A stretch of 23,386 nt of DNA from assembly GCA_963715045.1 (NCBI GenBank), contig CAVQRC010000012.1:1-23386 (forward strand), read 5' to 3'. The notes beneath the pieces were generated by a model that searched no databases, was not told the DNA's origin, and worked only from the letters and a program-made list of their open reading frames with translations. Each line of letters begins with the position of its first letter. Position 1 is the first letter of the stretch. This DNA comes from CAVQRC01 sp963715045. Lineage in GTDB: Bacteria > Planctomycetota > Planctomycetia > Pirellulales > Lacipirellulaceae. Positions 17,880 to 23,386 of the stretch are shown piece by piece. The translations under genes and the position numbers were made by a program.

Positions 17880-18893
17880 ATGCCCGAAAAAATTCACGGG
17901 ATTTTCACGCCTCACATGGTCCCGCTCGATGCCGACGGGGAAATCAACGAAGACGGACTGCGGCGCTATATTGACTGGCTGATCGAACGCGGCGTGCATG
18001 GCCTGTATCCCAACGGATCGACCGGTGAGTTCACGCGATTTACGCCCGAGGAACGCCGGGAAATCGTGCGGATCGTGTGCGACCAGGCGGCCGGTCGCGT
18101 CCCCGTACTCGCCGGCGCCGCCGAGGCCAACCCCCGCGAGACGTTGCGGGCCTGTGAAACGTATGCCTCGTACGGGGCCCGGGCTGTCGCGATCGTCTCG
18201 CCGTTCTACTACAAACTCAGCGCCGAGGCCGTCTATGCGTACTTTCGCGAGATCGCTCTCAACTCGCCGATCGACGTCACGTTGTACAACATCCCGATGT
18301 TCGCGAGCCCGATCGACGTCCCCACGATCCGCCGACTTGCCGAGTTCGAGCGGATCATCGGCATCAAGGACTCCTCGGGCGACCTCGCGTTTATGATGCG
18401 GATGATGGCGTCGATTCGCCCCGTTCGACCCGACTTCGTCTTTCTTACCGGTTGGGAAGCGGTGCTCGTACCGATGCTGATCATGGGTGTCGACGGCGGT
18501 ACGAACGCCACCAGCGGCGTTGTGCCCGAACTCACTCGTCAGCTTTATGACTGGACACGCAGCGGACGGATCGACGAGGCCCGCGACCTCCAGTTCCGGC
18601 TGCTCGAATTGTTCGATGCGATGCTCTATTCGACCGACTTCCCGGAGGGCTTTCGGGCGGCGGTGGAATTACGGGGGATTCAACTGGGGCGGGGGCGCCA
18701 ACCGCTGAGTGAAGATCAGCAGACGGATCTCGCCGGTCTCCAGAGCGTGTTGCACTGCATTCTCGCCGACTTCGACGTCGTCGACGATCCACCCTATACC
18801 TGCCCTGCACGGACCGGAAACATGCCCCGCGATCAGATCGCCCACATCGCCCAGGAGGTGATCCAGGAACTCCGTGGCCGCGGCGTACTTTAA
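17880..18893 (+). CDS. dihydrodipicolinate synthase family protein
   Basis: 337-residue class I (Schiff-base) aldolase/lyase of the DHDPS/N-acetylneuraminate lyase family. NGSTGEFTRFT at 45-55 is the GSTGE substrate-carboxylate loop, LYNIP gives Tyr136, and GIKDSSGD gives the catalytic Lys163. Typical DapA proteins have about 290-300 residues; this one has about 40 extra C-terminal residues, including PPYTCPARTGNMP. That argues for a lyase of another 2-keto acid rather than lysine biosynthesis, though the substrate cannot be read. ATG 17880 has a C-rich leader and no ribosome site, so leaderless or non-SD initiation is likely. Confidence 0.9.
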   Translation: MPEKIHGIFTPHMVPLDADGEINEDGLRRYIDWLIERGVHGLYPNGSTGEFTRFTPEERREIVRIVCDQAAGRVPVLAGAAEANPRETLRACETYASYGARAVAIVSPFYYKLSAEAVYAYFREIALNSPIDVTLYNIPMFASPIDVPTIRRLAEFERIIGIKDSSGDLAFMMRMMASIRPVRPDFVFLTGWEAVLVPMLIMGVDGGTNATSGVVPELTRQLYDWTRSGRIDEARDLQFRLLELFDAMLYSTDFPEGFRAAVELRGIQLGRGRQPLSEDQQTDLAGLQSVLHCILADFDVVDDPPYTCPARTGNMPRDQIAHIAQEVIQELRGRGVL

Positions 18894-19080
18894 GAAGCCG
18901 TTGCAATACATATTGCTACGACCTTGTTTCCCGGCCGTGGGAGGCCTGAAACCGGGTCTTGAAAGGCGATCCAGTCGCGAAGACGCTTCTTGGAGCCGAT
19001 CCCAGAATGGTCATGTCACCGGCGATTCTCACGGGTCGGCCGGATTGTCTGCGGGGCGTGGTTTCGAATGCCCTTTCAGT
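18894..19080. other. intergenic DNA, no gene seen
   Basis: Nothing coding is supported. A short 6-bp-arm palindrome GCAATA-CA-TATTGC lies at 18903-18916, just after the aldolase stop. It lacks a T-tract and is not a clear terminator. Confidence 0.4.
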
Positions 19081-19141
19081 GAGAGAACCGTGGGTGACAC
19101 TCGCCGAGTGTCACGGCGGTCCAGACGGCGGTCGGGTAACA
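19081..19141 (+). repeat. 61-bp palindrome-bearing repeat, copy 1
   Basis: Identical at 60 of 61 positions to 20646-20706; the single difference is G/A near the end. It contains a perfect palindrome GTGACACTCG-C-CGAGTGTCAC at 19094-19114. No T-tract follows, so this is REP-like rather than a terminator. Confidence 0.9.
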
Positions 19142-19143
19142 AG

Positions 19144-19171
19144 CCCCGGCCCGAGAAGAGATCGGCCGGGG
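19144..19171. repeat. hairpin within REP-like cluster
   Basis: CCCCGGCC (19144-19151) and GGCCGGGG (19164-19171) form an 8-bp stem with a 12-nt loop, lying between the two facing palindromic units. Confidence 0.6.
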
Positions 19172-19214
19172 GAAGTGGAAGCCCTCACCCGGGGCGAAGG
19201 CCTGACGCGCCGCC

Positions 19215-19237
19215 GGTCACTCTCGGCGAGAGTGACC
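19215..19237 (-). repeat. inverted, diverged unit of the REP-like palindrome
   Basis: GGTCACTCTCG-G-CGAGAGTGACC is a perfect 11-bp-arm palindrome. Followed by CACGGG, its reverse complement resembles the repeat at 19088-19121 (shared CCGTGGGT, CTCGCCGAG and CGGCG). The two units face each other, as in a bacterial BIME. Confidence 0.7.
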
Positions 19238-19319
19238 CACGGGAGACGCGCCGAATCCGAAAAACCGGGCCCGGCGCAGCCATCAACGACCGGCGTTTGG
19301 GCCCACATAACTGGGCTCA

Positions 19320-19505
19320 CTACCGCGCGCAACCGGGATAGCCGAGTTCCGTCCTAAGTCGGATTCGGTCTTCGTCATTGAAACCGAGCGTCTGGACTGT
19401 GGTCCTGCCGATTGGTGTGAGTCCTACGATGCGGGCTCCCTGAAACTCGAAATGCTCTGACCAGACTTGCGTGCCTTGGCTTGAAGAATCATCAAACCTA
19501 TCACC
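19320..19505 (-). pseudogene. HNH endonuclease, C-terminal remnant
   Basis: An open minus-strand frame of 61 codons plus stop that matches the C-terminal half of the HNH gene at 20743-21159. WSEHFEFQGARIVGLTPIGR, then TVQTLGFNDEDRIRLRTELGYP here, against WLDHFEFDGAVIVGLTPTGR, then ATVALLDMN...LRSKAGYP there. The zinc/HNH catalytic half is missing; an in-frame stop at 19506-19508 closes the frame upstream. This is therefore a truncated paralogue, not a sequencing break: no frameshift is needed over the homologous part. Confidence 0.8.
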
Positions 19506-19596
19506 CTACGATTGGCGCAGTCAACGAATCCAGGGCTGCCGAACCACCTGAGCAGAACGGCGCAGTCCTTCTTACATCTGTGCAGTGCAATCAGTT

Positions 19597-19790
19597 ACGT
19601 GCTTCAGCGAGGAGGCCGAACGGATCCGCGGCACCCAGTTCGTGCAGCGGTTCCTGAGGCACATCCTCGCGTTCACTCCGACCGCTCGTCATTCGCGGAC
19701 CATACCCGAAGCGACGAATTAAAACACCCATAGAGAAAAGGGAAGATGCGGGACGCTACTCGGGATCGCGGTCGGCCTGCTCCGTTCAGT
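19597..19790 (+). mobile_element. IS91-family transposase remnant with 3' end (copy A)
   Basis: The frame from about 19600 reads SEEAERIRGTQFVQRFLRHI, matching the IS91-type Y2 transposase stretch AIEKIRGTEFVGRFLMHL of copy B (21651-22397). It jumps almost at once to the element's 3' end. The segment 19695-19790, from GCGGACCA through ATTAAAACACCC, GAGAAAAGGG, GGGACGCTACTCGGGATCGC to GTTCAGT, matches 22296-22397. The middle of the transposase (IRYYG region) is deleted. Upstream, 19510-19596 has no recognisable content. Confidence 0.75.
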
Positions 19791-19864
19791 ACCAATAGAG
19801 ACCACAGAAACGCGTTGGTCGATTGCTTATTACTCGCTAGCTGGTTGGTTGACTTATTGTCCAT
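19791..19864 (-). pseudogene. start of a small gene downstream of the Rhs tip, cut by IS91 end
   Basis: ATG 19864 with AGGGG 8-9 nt upstream begins MDNKSTNQLASNKQ followed by hydrophobic AFLWSLLVL. The frame then runs into the IS91 copy A tail at 19790. It begins directly after the Rhs tip stop at 19891-19893, where immunity genes usually lie. The call as a truncated immunity gene is positional inference; the sequence shows only about 24 own codons. Confidence 0.4.
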
Positions 19865-19911
19865 CTACTCTGCCCCTGGAGGACCTCTATCTACTCTGCC
19901 CCTGGAGGACC
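19863..19911. repeat. 23-bp perfect tandem duplication at Rhs tip stop
   Basis: Two identical 23-bp copies at 19863-19885 and 19889-19911, separated by 3 nt. On the minus strand the first copy read encodes the tip's last residues (GPPGAE) and the stop; the second lies between that stop and ATG 19864, and supplies that gene's AGGGG ribosome site. Confidence 0.85.
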
Positions 19912-20645
19912 ATAGTGTGGAGGATTGGGATCAGGTGGGAGTACCCCTGGTTTAGGTTTAGGATAACGCCAGCGAGGGAGTTCCCACAATAAGCAGACCG
20001 GTGCAGCACCGTGGTGTGGTGCGGGAGTACTCCACATCAAACACTCTCCTCGATCTCTGGAGCCAATAAAGGCATACCAATCTGGCTTCCAATTCGACCT
20101 CATGCAGCAATTCCCGATTCCGCGTGCAATGGAAGATTGGCAGTTACTGCCTTGTGTGCTACTGCCGACGCTGTATGGATGCCGAGAAAAACATGCCTCA
20201 ATTTGCGCATTGGTCGCGACATTACACGGGGTCCCATCATCAAGGCTTCTATTGGGATCTCTATCTCTCCAGATCGAGTACTCGGTCCAGTCATCCGTTT
20301 CGTCATCCGGAGGACACGGGTTATTGCGAATCTCGCAATGTATTATTATCCAGCCAAGCCACGGCTGTTTTCTATAGCCCCTGCAGCAGACGTATAGCGG
20401 TCCATTCGCGGCCGCAGGTTTCGGGTACTGAAAAGCAGGACCAAGCACATCTCACCAACCCCCATGGATCAACGACCCTGGTCGGCATCCCACCCACATA
20501 GGCATACAGATTCATCCCGCCCAAATACCCAATCGGATCACGATTCACGAAACCGCCCCAACTCCGCCCAATAATACCTGTATCTAAATTGATATAACCC
20601 CGTCTCGGGATCGAGTCTCCTTCCGGTGTACAGAAACTCGTTGGC
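19891..20645 (-). pseudogene. RHS core end with cysteine-rich C-terminal tip (truncated, two frameshifts)
   Basis: Reading leftwards from 20645: NEFLYTGRRLDPETGLYQF, RYRYYWAELGRF, VNRDPIGYLGGMNLYAYVGG, VVDPWGL. This is the RHS repeat-associated core end, after which polymorphic toxin tips begin. The rest of the RHS protein is absent: the core starts one base from the 61-bp repeat. One extra T in TTT at 20552-20554 and one extra base near 20446-20449 must be removed. The tip, about 185 residues (VLGPAFQYPKPAAANGP... to 19891), has 11 cysteines and many tryptophans. It carries WIIIHCEIRN and later QGSNCQSSIARGIGNCC. No known toxin family recognised; a His-then-Asn-Cys order could suit a permuted papain-like enzyme. 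Likely an orphan Rhs-CT module. Confidence 0.75.
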
Positions 20646-20706
20646 GAGAGAACCGTGGGTGACACTCGCCGAGTGTCACGGCGGTCCAGACGGCGGTCGA
20701 GTAACA
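20646..20706 (+). repeat. 61-bp palindrome-bearing repeat, copy 2
   Basis: Near-identical to 19081-19141. Palindrome at 20659-20679. One edge abuts the RHS core fragment with no gap, so it may mark a recombination or insertion boundary. The inverted partner unit seen beside copy 1 is absent here. Confidence 0.9.
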
Positions 20707-20742
20707 TGGCTGAACCGGGGAAGCTCAAGTCGGTAGCGTGCT

Positions 20743-21159
20743 TTACGCGTTCGACTCGGGTCTTGGATAGCCCGCTTTCGACCGCAGCTCGACGTTCTTT
20801 GCAGCGTTCATATCAAGCAGAGCCACGGTAGCTCGACCGGTCGGCGTGAGTCCTACGATGACGGCCCCGTCAAACTCGAAGTGGTCCAACCAGTTGTCGG
20901 TTCGTGGGTTGAATAGGGGAACCAGCGGATCGGTCGTGCCCGGCTCTACGCTCGCGAGGTTGGGTCCCTTCTTGCGGTTGCAGTAGTGGCAGGCAAGAGC
21001 CGTATTTTCGGGTGTGTAGGAACCGCCGTGCTGTGCGCTTACGATGCGGTCTATATGAAAGCGAAAGACGTCGTCATCCTCCTGGTAAAGCGTGCAGTAC
21101 TCGCACCGATTCCCGGCTCGCTGGACGACGACGGCTCGCAGTTCTTCCGTTACGCCCAC
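20743..21159 (-). CDS. HNH endonuclease
   Basis: Intact 138-residue HNH nuclease. RAGNRCEYC gives the first CxxC, FHIDRIVSAQHGGSYTPENTALAC carries the HNH core, and CHYCNRKKG gives the second zinc pair. A C-terminal extension (WLDHFEFDGAVIVGLTPTGR) is typical of small stand-alone HNH genes of cyanobacteria and planctomycetes. In the core the usual H-[IV]-[ED]-H reads HIDR: Arg stands where the catalytic His is often found. GTG start 21159, 3 nt after the stop of the 89-residue upstream gene, so the two are coupled. Target unknown; homing-like or defence-associated roles are both possible. Confidence 0.88.
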   Translation of the reverse strand: MGVTEELRAVVVQRAGNRCEYCTLYQEDDDVFRFHIDRIVSAQHGGSYTPENTALACHYCNRKKGPNLASVEPGTTDPLVPLFNPRTDNWLDHFEFDGAVIVGLTPTGRATVALLDMNAAKNVELRSKAGYPRPESNA

Positions 21160-21162
21160 CCG

Positions 21163-21432
21163 TTACGCCGCATCCTGAGAATCCAGAATCCGCTTCGCTT
21201 CCGCCTTGAGAATAGCGATAAAGCGAGAAGTCTCGACATAGGAGTCGTACTCGCGTTCTTCCGCGAGGGAGAGCGTGCCGGCGTTGCACTTTTCTGCAAG
21301 CTCGTCCACCCTGTCTTGAGTCTCCTGGTCAGCCCGAAAGCGAATCAGCGATTCGAGTCCGGCTCGGTCGAGCGAAGAAGCAAGCGGAGACAAGACGCGT
21401 CGCAAAGCGGTCGTGTCATAGTCAGTCGGCAT
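21163..21432 (-). CDS. small conserved partner of the HNH gene
   Basis: 89-residue acidic, helical protein: MPTDYDTTALRRVLSPLASS, LESLIRFRADQETQDRVDEL, AEKCNAGTLSLAEEREYDSY, then FIAILKAEAKRIL. From memory, similar proteins (with the CN-G-LT-EE-EY-Y pattern) recur immediately upstream of small HNH endonuclease genes in cyanobacteria and planctomycetes. No catalytic motif, signal or membrane segment. Translational coupling (3-nt gap) suggests it acts with the HNH protein, perhaps as a regulator or inhibitor; that is inference. No good ribosome site before ATG 21432. Confidence 0.75.
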   Translation of the reverse strand: MPTDYDTTALRRVLSPLASSLDRAGLESLIRFRADQETQDRVDELAEKCNAGTLSLAEEREYDSYVETSRFIAILKAEAKRILDSQDAA

Positions 21433-21478
21433 GAAGGGATTCTAGCAGCGCAGGCCTCCCCATCAAAAGCCGGTTTCA

Positions 21479-21645
21479 TTGATCACTAGGAGCTCTTGCA
21501 TGGTCGCAGGCCGCACTGACACGCCGAAGCACGCCGGCGACGTCCCCAGGCGGACGCCGCTCCCGCCGACCAGCGTTGGGCAGCGTGAAATCAGCGTCCA
21601 CCAAGCGAAACTGGCAGGTTTCGCAGCGCCCATCATACGTCGGAC
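21479..21645 (-). other. unassigned coding-like fragment beside IS91 remnant
   Basis: The minus strand reads TFGPTYDGRCETCQFRLVDA then DFTLPNAGRRERRPP to a stop near 21476, with a CxxC motif. It ends where IS91-type transposase homology begins (about 21651, opposite strand), so it may be the 3' end of a gene interrupted there. Family not recognised; it may be chance. Confidence 0.2.
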
Positions 21646-21650
21646 CGAAG

Positions 21651-22397
21651 GTACGGGGGACGGCCATTTGCGACGCCCGGATCGTGGCCGACGACGGCGA
21701 GTATGTTTCGTTTCGGGTGAAGGAGTATCGCGCAGGCGGCACGGCCGCGATCGAGAAGATCCGTGGTACCGAGTTCGTCGGGCGGTTCCTGATGCACTTG
21801 CTGCCGCCCCGGCTGATGCGGATCCGCTACTACGGGATGTATTCGGGCCGCCGGCGGGGTGAGGACATCCCCCGCGGTCAGGCACTCATTGGTGTGCCCG
21901 TCACCGACGACCAGAAGCAAGGCACGGCGAGCGATCTCGATGGCGACGCCGATGAAGCACCGCAGGCTCAACGGGCCGACGTGTGAGCGGTGCCAGGTCG
22001 AGATGTTGCACGTCGCCGAGATCCCGGCCGAGGCCGGCTGGCGGCAAACGAGAAACACGTCGCGGCATCTTCCCCGCCGCTCGCTGGCCGACGTTACTGC
22101 AACCCGCCACCGACCCCCATGAACACCACCAGCGGTGACCTGACGGGTGACTTTCAGAACTCCGCCGACGGTGTTCCCGGGGATGGTCTACGCATCATTC
22201 GCAAATCGACCTCGAAAGCGGCTCGGCAGCGTGCTCTGAGGCGCTCCAGAACGACCGCTTCGGGGCTTCGCGGTCACTCCCACCGCAGAGCGGTTGCGGA
22301 CCACGCCCCAGCCGACTGATTAAAACACCCCAAGAGAAAAGGGGGTCACGCGGGACGCTACTCGGGATCGCGGTCTGCCTGCTCCGGCTCGTTCAGT
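21651..22397 (+). mobile_element. IS91-family element remnant with transposase C-terminus (copy B)
   Basis: From 21651 the frame reads VRGTAICDARIVADDGEYVS, FRVKEYRAGGTAAIEKIRGT, EFVGRFLMHLLPPRLMRIRY YG, the C-terminal part of an IS91-type (Y2, rolling-circle) transposase. The catalytic two-tyrosine region and N-terminal zinc domain are missing upstream. The frame breaks near 21950 into the CxxC end motif (CERCQVEMLHVAEIP), then again into GDLTGDFQNSADGVPGDG, with the last stop at 22317-22319. The non-coding tail (ATTAAAACACCC, GAGAAAAGGG, GGGACGCTACTCGGGATCGC) ends at GTTCAGT 22391-22397, shared with copy A. GTTC is the complement of the GAAC used as IS91 target, consistent with the ori end lying there. 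Confidence 0.78.
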
Positions 22398-22454
22398 GGA
22401 TGTCCCGACTTACTGTGAACGGCATTTCAGGGCGCTCATACTTGCCTTGCAGCC

Positions 22455-22682
22455 TCATCGTAATCGCCTACGCTGAACGGCGTTCCAAACACCAATGATA
22501 AAAGGCGTCCCTAACAAGGCACTGCTTGCGAATACTCCTCCGGCTACTCTGGCCCGGAATTCAAAGCCGTGAAATATCGATAATAGCCAATACACGGCGG
22601 TGAAGATACAACCTAACGTGCATGAAATAATGAACACCTCGAAGAGATTGATCGGCCGGCATTGCACTTCGTTACGCTTCAT
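22455..22682 (-). CDS. small two-helix membrane protein, candidate immunity protein
   Basis: 75-residue protein with a strong start: AGGAG 5 nt before ATG 22682 (upstream in-frame start at 22724 rejected). Two predicted transmembrane helices: about residues 14-36 (FEVFIISCTLGCIFTAVYWLL) and 46-67 (VAGGVFASSALLGTPFIIGVW), with an RRR-rich end. It follows a tip-like reading frame ending at 22732 by 49 nt on the same strand, the position of an immunity gene in Rhs-CT modules. No family recognised, so immunity is inferred from position and size. Confidence 0.55.
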   Translation of the reverse strand: MKRNEVQCRPINLFEVFIISCTLGCIFTAVYWLLSIFHGFEFRARVAGGVFASSALLGTPFIIGVWNAVQRRRLR

Positions 22683-22689
22683 ATTTTCT

Positions 22690-22694
22690 CCTGA
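22690..22694 (-). promoter_or_regulatory. ribosome binding site AGGAG for the small membrane protein
   Basis: On the minus strand CAGGAGAAAATATG places a strong AGGAG 5-6 nt before ATG 22682; this decides the start over the upstream in-frame codon. Confidence 0.55.
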
Positions 22695-22731
22695 TGAGTT
22701 ACGCGCCACAGAACACGCCCTCAATCGCGCA

Positions 22732-23001
22732 TCAATTCGCCCACTGCATCGGCACCATGTGAAGGCCGGTTAAGACCGCGGAAGTGGCCGGCGTTGTTCC
22801 AGTCCAAATCGTGGTGCGAAACTGTGATGGGCTGAAGCAGCCGGACAAGTAGCCATAACCGTGATCCTTCAACCACTTACCCTTGCTAACTGGATCGAGG
22901 TGCGATATTTGCTTCCATACGGATAACGGCACAGTCGTGCAACCACGGTCAGAGTTCTGGGTGCCTGCACCATGCCTTCCACGCGGAAACACCGCCGCCA
23001 C
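22732..23001 (-). pseudogene. possible Rhs-like tip, C-terminal reading frame
   Basis: The minus-strand frame ends ...VWKQISHLDPVSKGKW, LKDHGYGYLSGCFSPSQF, then TGLHMVPMQWAN and a stop at 22732. Composition looks protein-like (Lys, Trp, Gly spread) at lower GC than the genome. Its N-terminal side breaks into other frames upstream of about 22990, so start and full length are unknown. Placement before the small membrane gene parallels the Rhs tip module at 19891. No toxin family recognised; pseudogene status and toxin role are both tentative. Confidence 0.35.
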
Positions 23002-23233
23002 TACCCATCAAAAAGGCACGCATCTTGCGACACTTTGCCAGCGCATTTACTCCAAGCGAGTGATGAAAGATTGTTAGAATCATAACAACCGCTCTCTTGG
23101 AATGGATCCGCAGAATGGGATAACACCATCACACCAAAAGTGGCTGCCGCAACCTACACCACGGGTTGCCTGCGTCAGCGACATCCACCTCAGGGCTGGG
23201 TCGGGAATACACCTATCAGATCCTGATTTCGGT

Positions 23234-23386
23234 TCAATGATCGGCATCCGCATGCCTTTCTGACACGCGGACATCCGCTTCGTACGGATACCGACGGTAA
23301 AGGATTCGATGCTCCAGCGAGACTGCGTACAAGTGCAGCGAATTGGTAACTGTTCCCAGCGGATCCAGTCCGTTTACGCTGAAATA
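23234..23386 (-). pseudogene. partial frame at window edge, possible RHS core end
   Basis: The minus strand from the window edge reads YFSVNGLDPLG, then TVTNSLHLYAVSLEHRI, LYRRYPYEADVRVSERHAD, and stops at 23234. NGLDPLG could be the terminal RHS core motif (as in VVDPWG of the left module), but the preceding core lies outside the window. Between 23233 and 23002 the minus strand shows only short pieces in several frames (for example NLSSLAWSKCAG near 23055-23085), suggesting decay or frameshifts. Confidence 0.25.

Noticed and set aside
18903..18916. Short palindrome after the aldolase gene as terminator
   Set aside because: Only a 6-bp, AT-rich stem with a 2-nt loop and no T-tract.
19094..19114. 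Palindrome as a rho-independent terminator
   Set aside because: No T-tract on either strand and the same element recurs as a 61-bp repeat with an inverted relative, which fits a REP-like element better.

Overview
The window looks like a planctomycete (Planctomycetota) chromosome fragment. The evidence is a DUF1559 prepilin-like gene with its companion lipoprotein, a DUF1549/DUF1553 + DUF1501 pair, a PEP-CTERM protein, TadE/TadG-type genes, a DUF4114 protein, high GC, and the short G/C-rich and A/C-rich intergenic repeats usual in this phylum. No rRNA, tRNA, CRISPR array or replication origin was recognised.

Layout. 82-6518 (+): five consecutive recognisable genes (DUF1559, lipoprotein, secreted alpha/beta-hydrolase-like protein, Spondin_N/PEP-CTERM protein, DUF1549/DUF1553). 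All carry single-base frameshifts, nearly all explained by one extra base, usually in a 2-6 nt homopolymer. 6576-16211: an intact block with DUF1501 (+), creatininase family (-), DUF1805 (+), leucine-rich-repeat lipoprotein (+), SDR oxidoreductase (+), an FtsX-type ABC permease and LolD-like ATPase (+), and on the minus strand a DUF4114 protein, TadE-like, TadG-like with von Willebrand A domain, and a second TadE-like gene. 16419-17721 (-): a large signal-peptide/tail-anchored protein with one frameshift. 17880-18893 (+): a dihydrodipicolinate-synthase-family aldolase/lyase.

From 19081 to the right edge the window changes character: lower GC, remnants and repeats. The same order occurs twice from left to right: a 61-bp palindrome-bearing repeat, an HNH endonuclease gene (-), an IS91-family transposase remnant (+) ending in the same 3' tail, the start or whole of a small gene (-), and a tip-like reading frame (-). 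In the left module the tip is clearly an RHS core end fused to a cysteine-rich C-terminal domain. I read this as a decayed array of orphan Rhs C-terminal (candidate toxin/immunity) modules, interspersed with HNH cassettes, IS91 debris and REP-like repeats. The RHS core end, HNH genes, IS91 pieces and repeats are seen directly; toxin and immunity roles are inference.

How genes may work together: DUF1549/DUF1553 and DUF1501 proteins are habitual planctomycete neighbours of exported proteins with unknown biochemistry. The permease/ATPase pair forms a MacB/LolCDE-like ABC unit without a visible third partner. The TadE/TadG genes look like pseudopilin/surface components without Tad motor genes in view.
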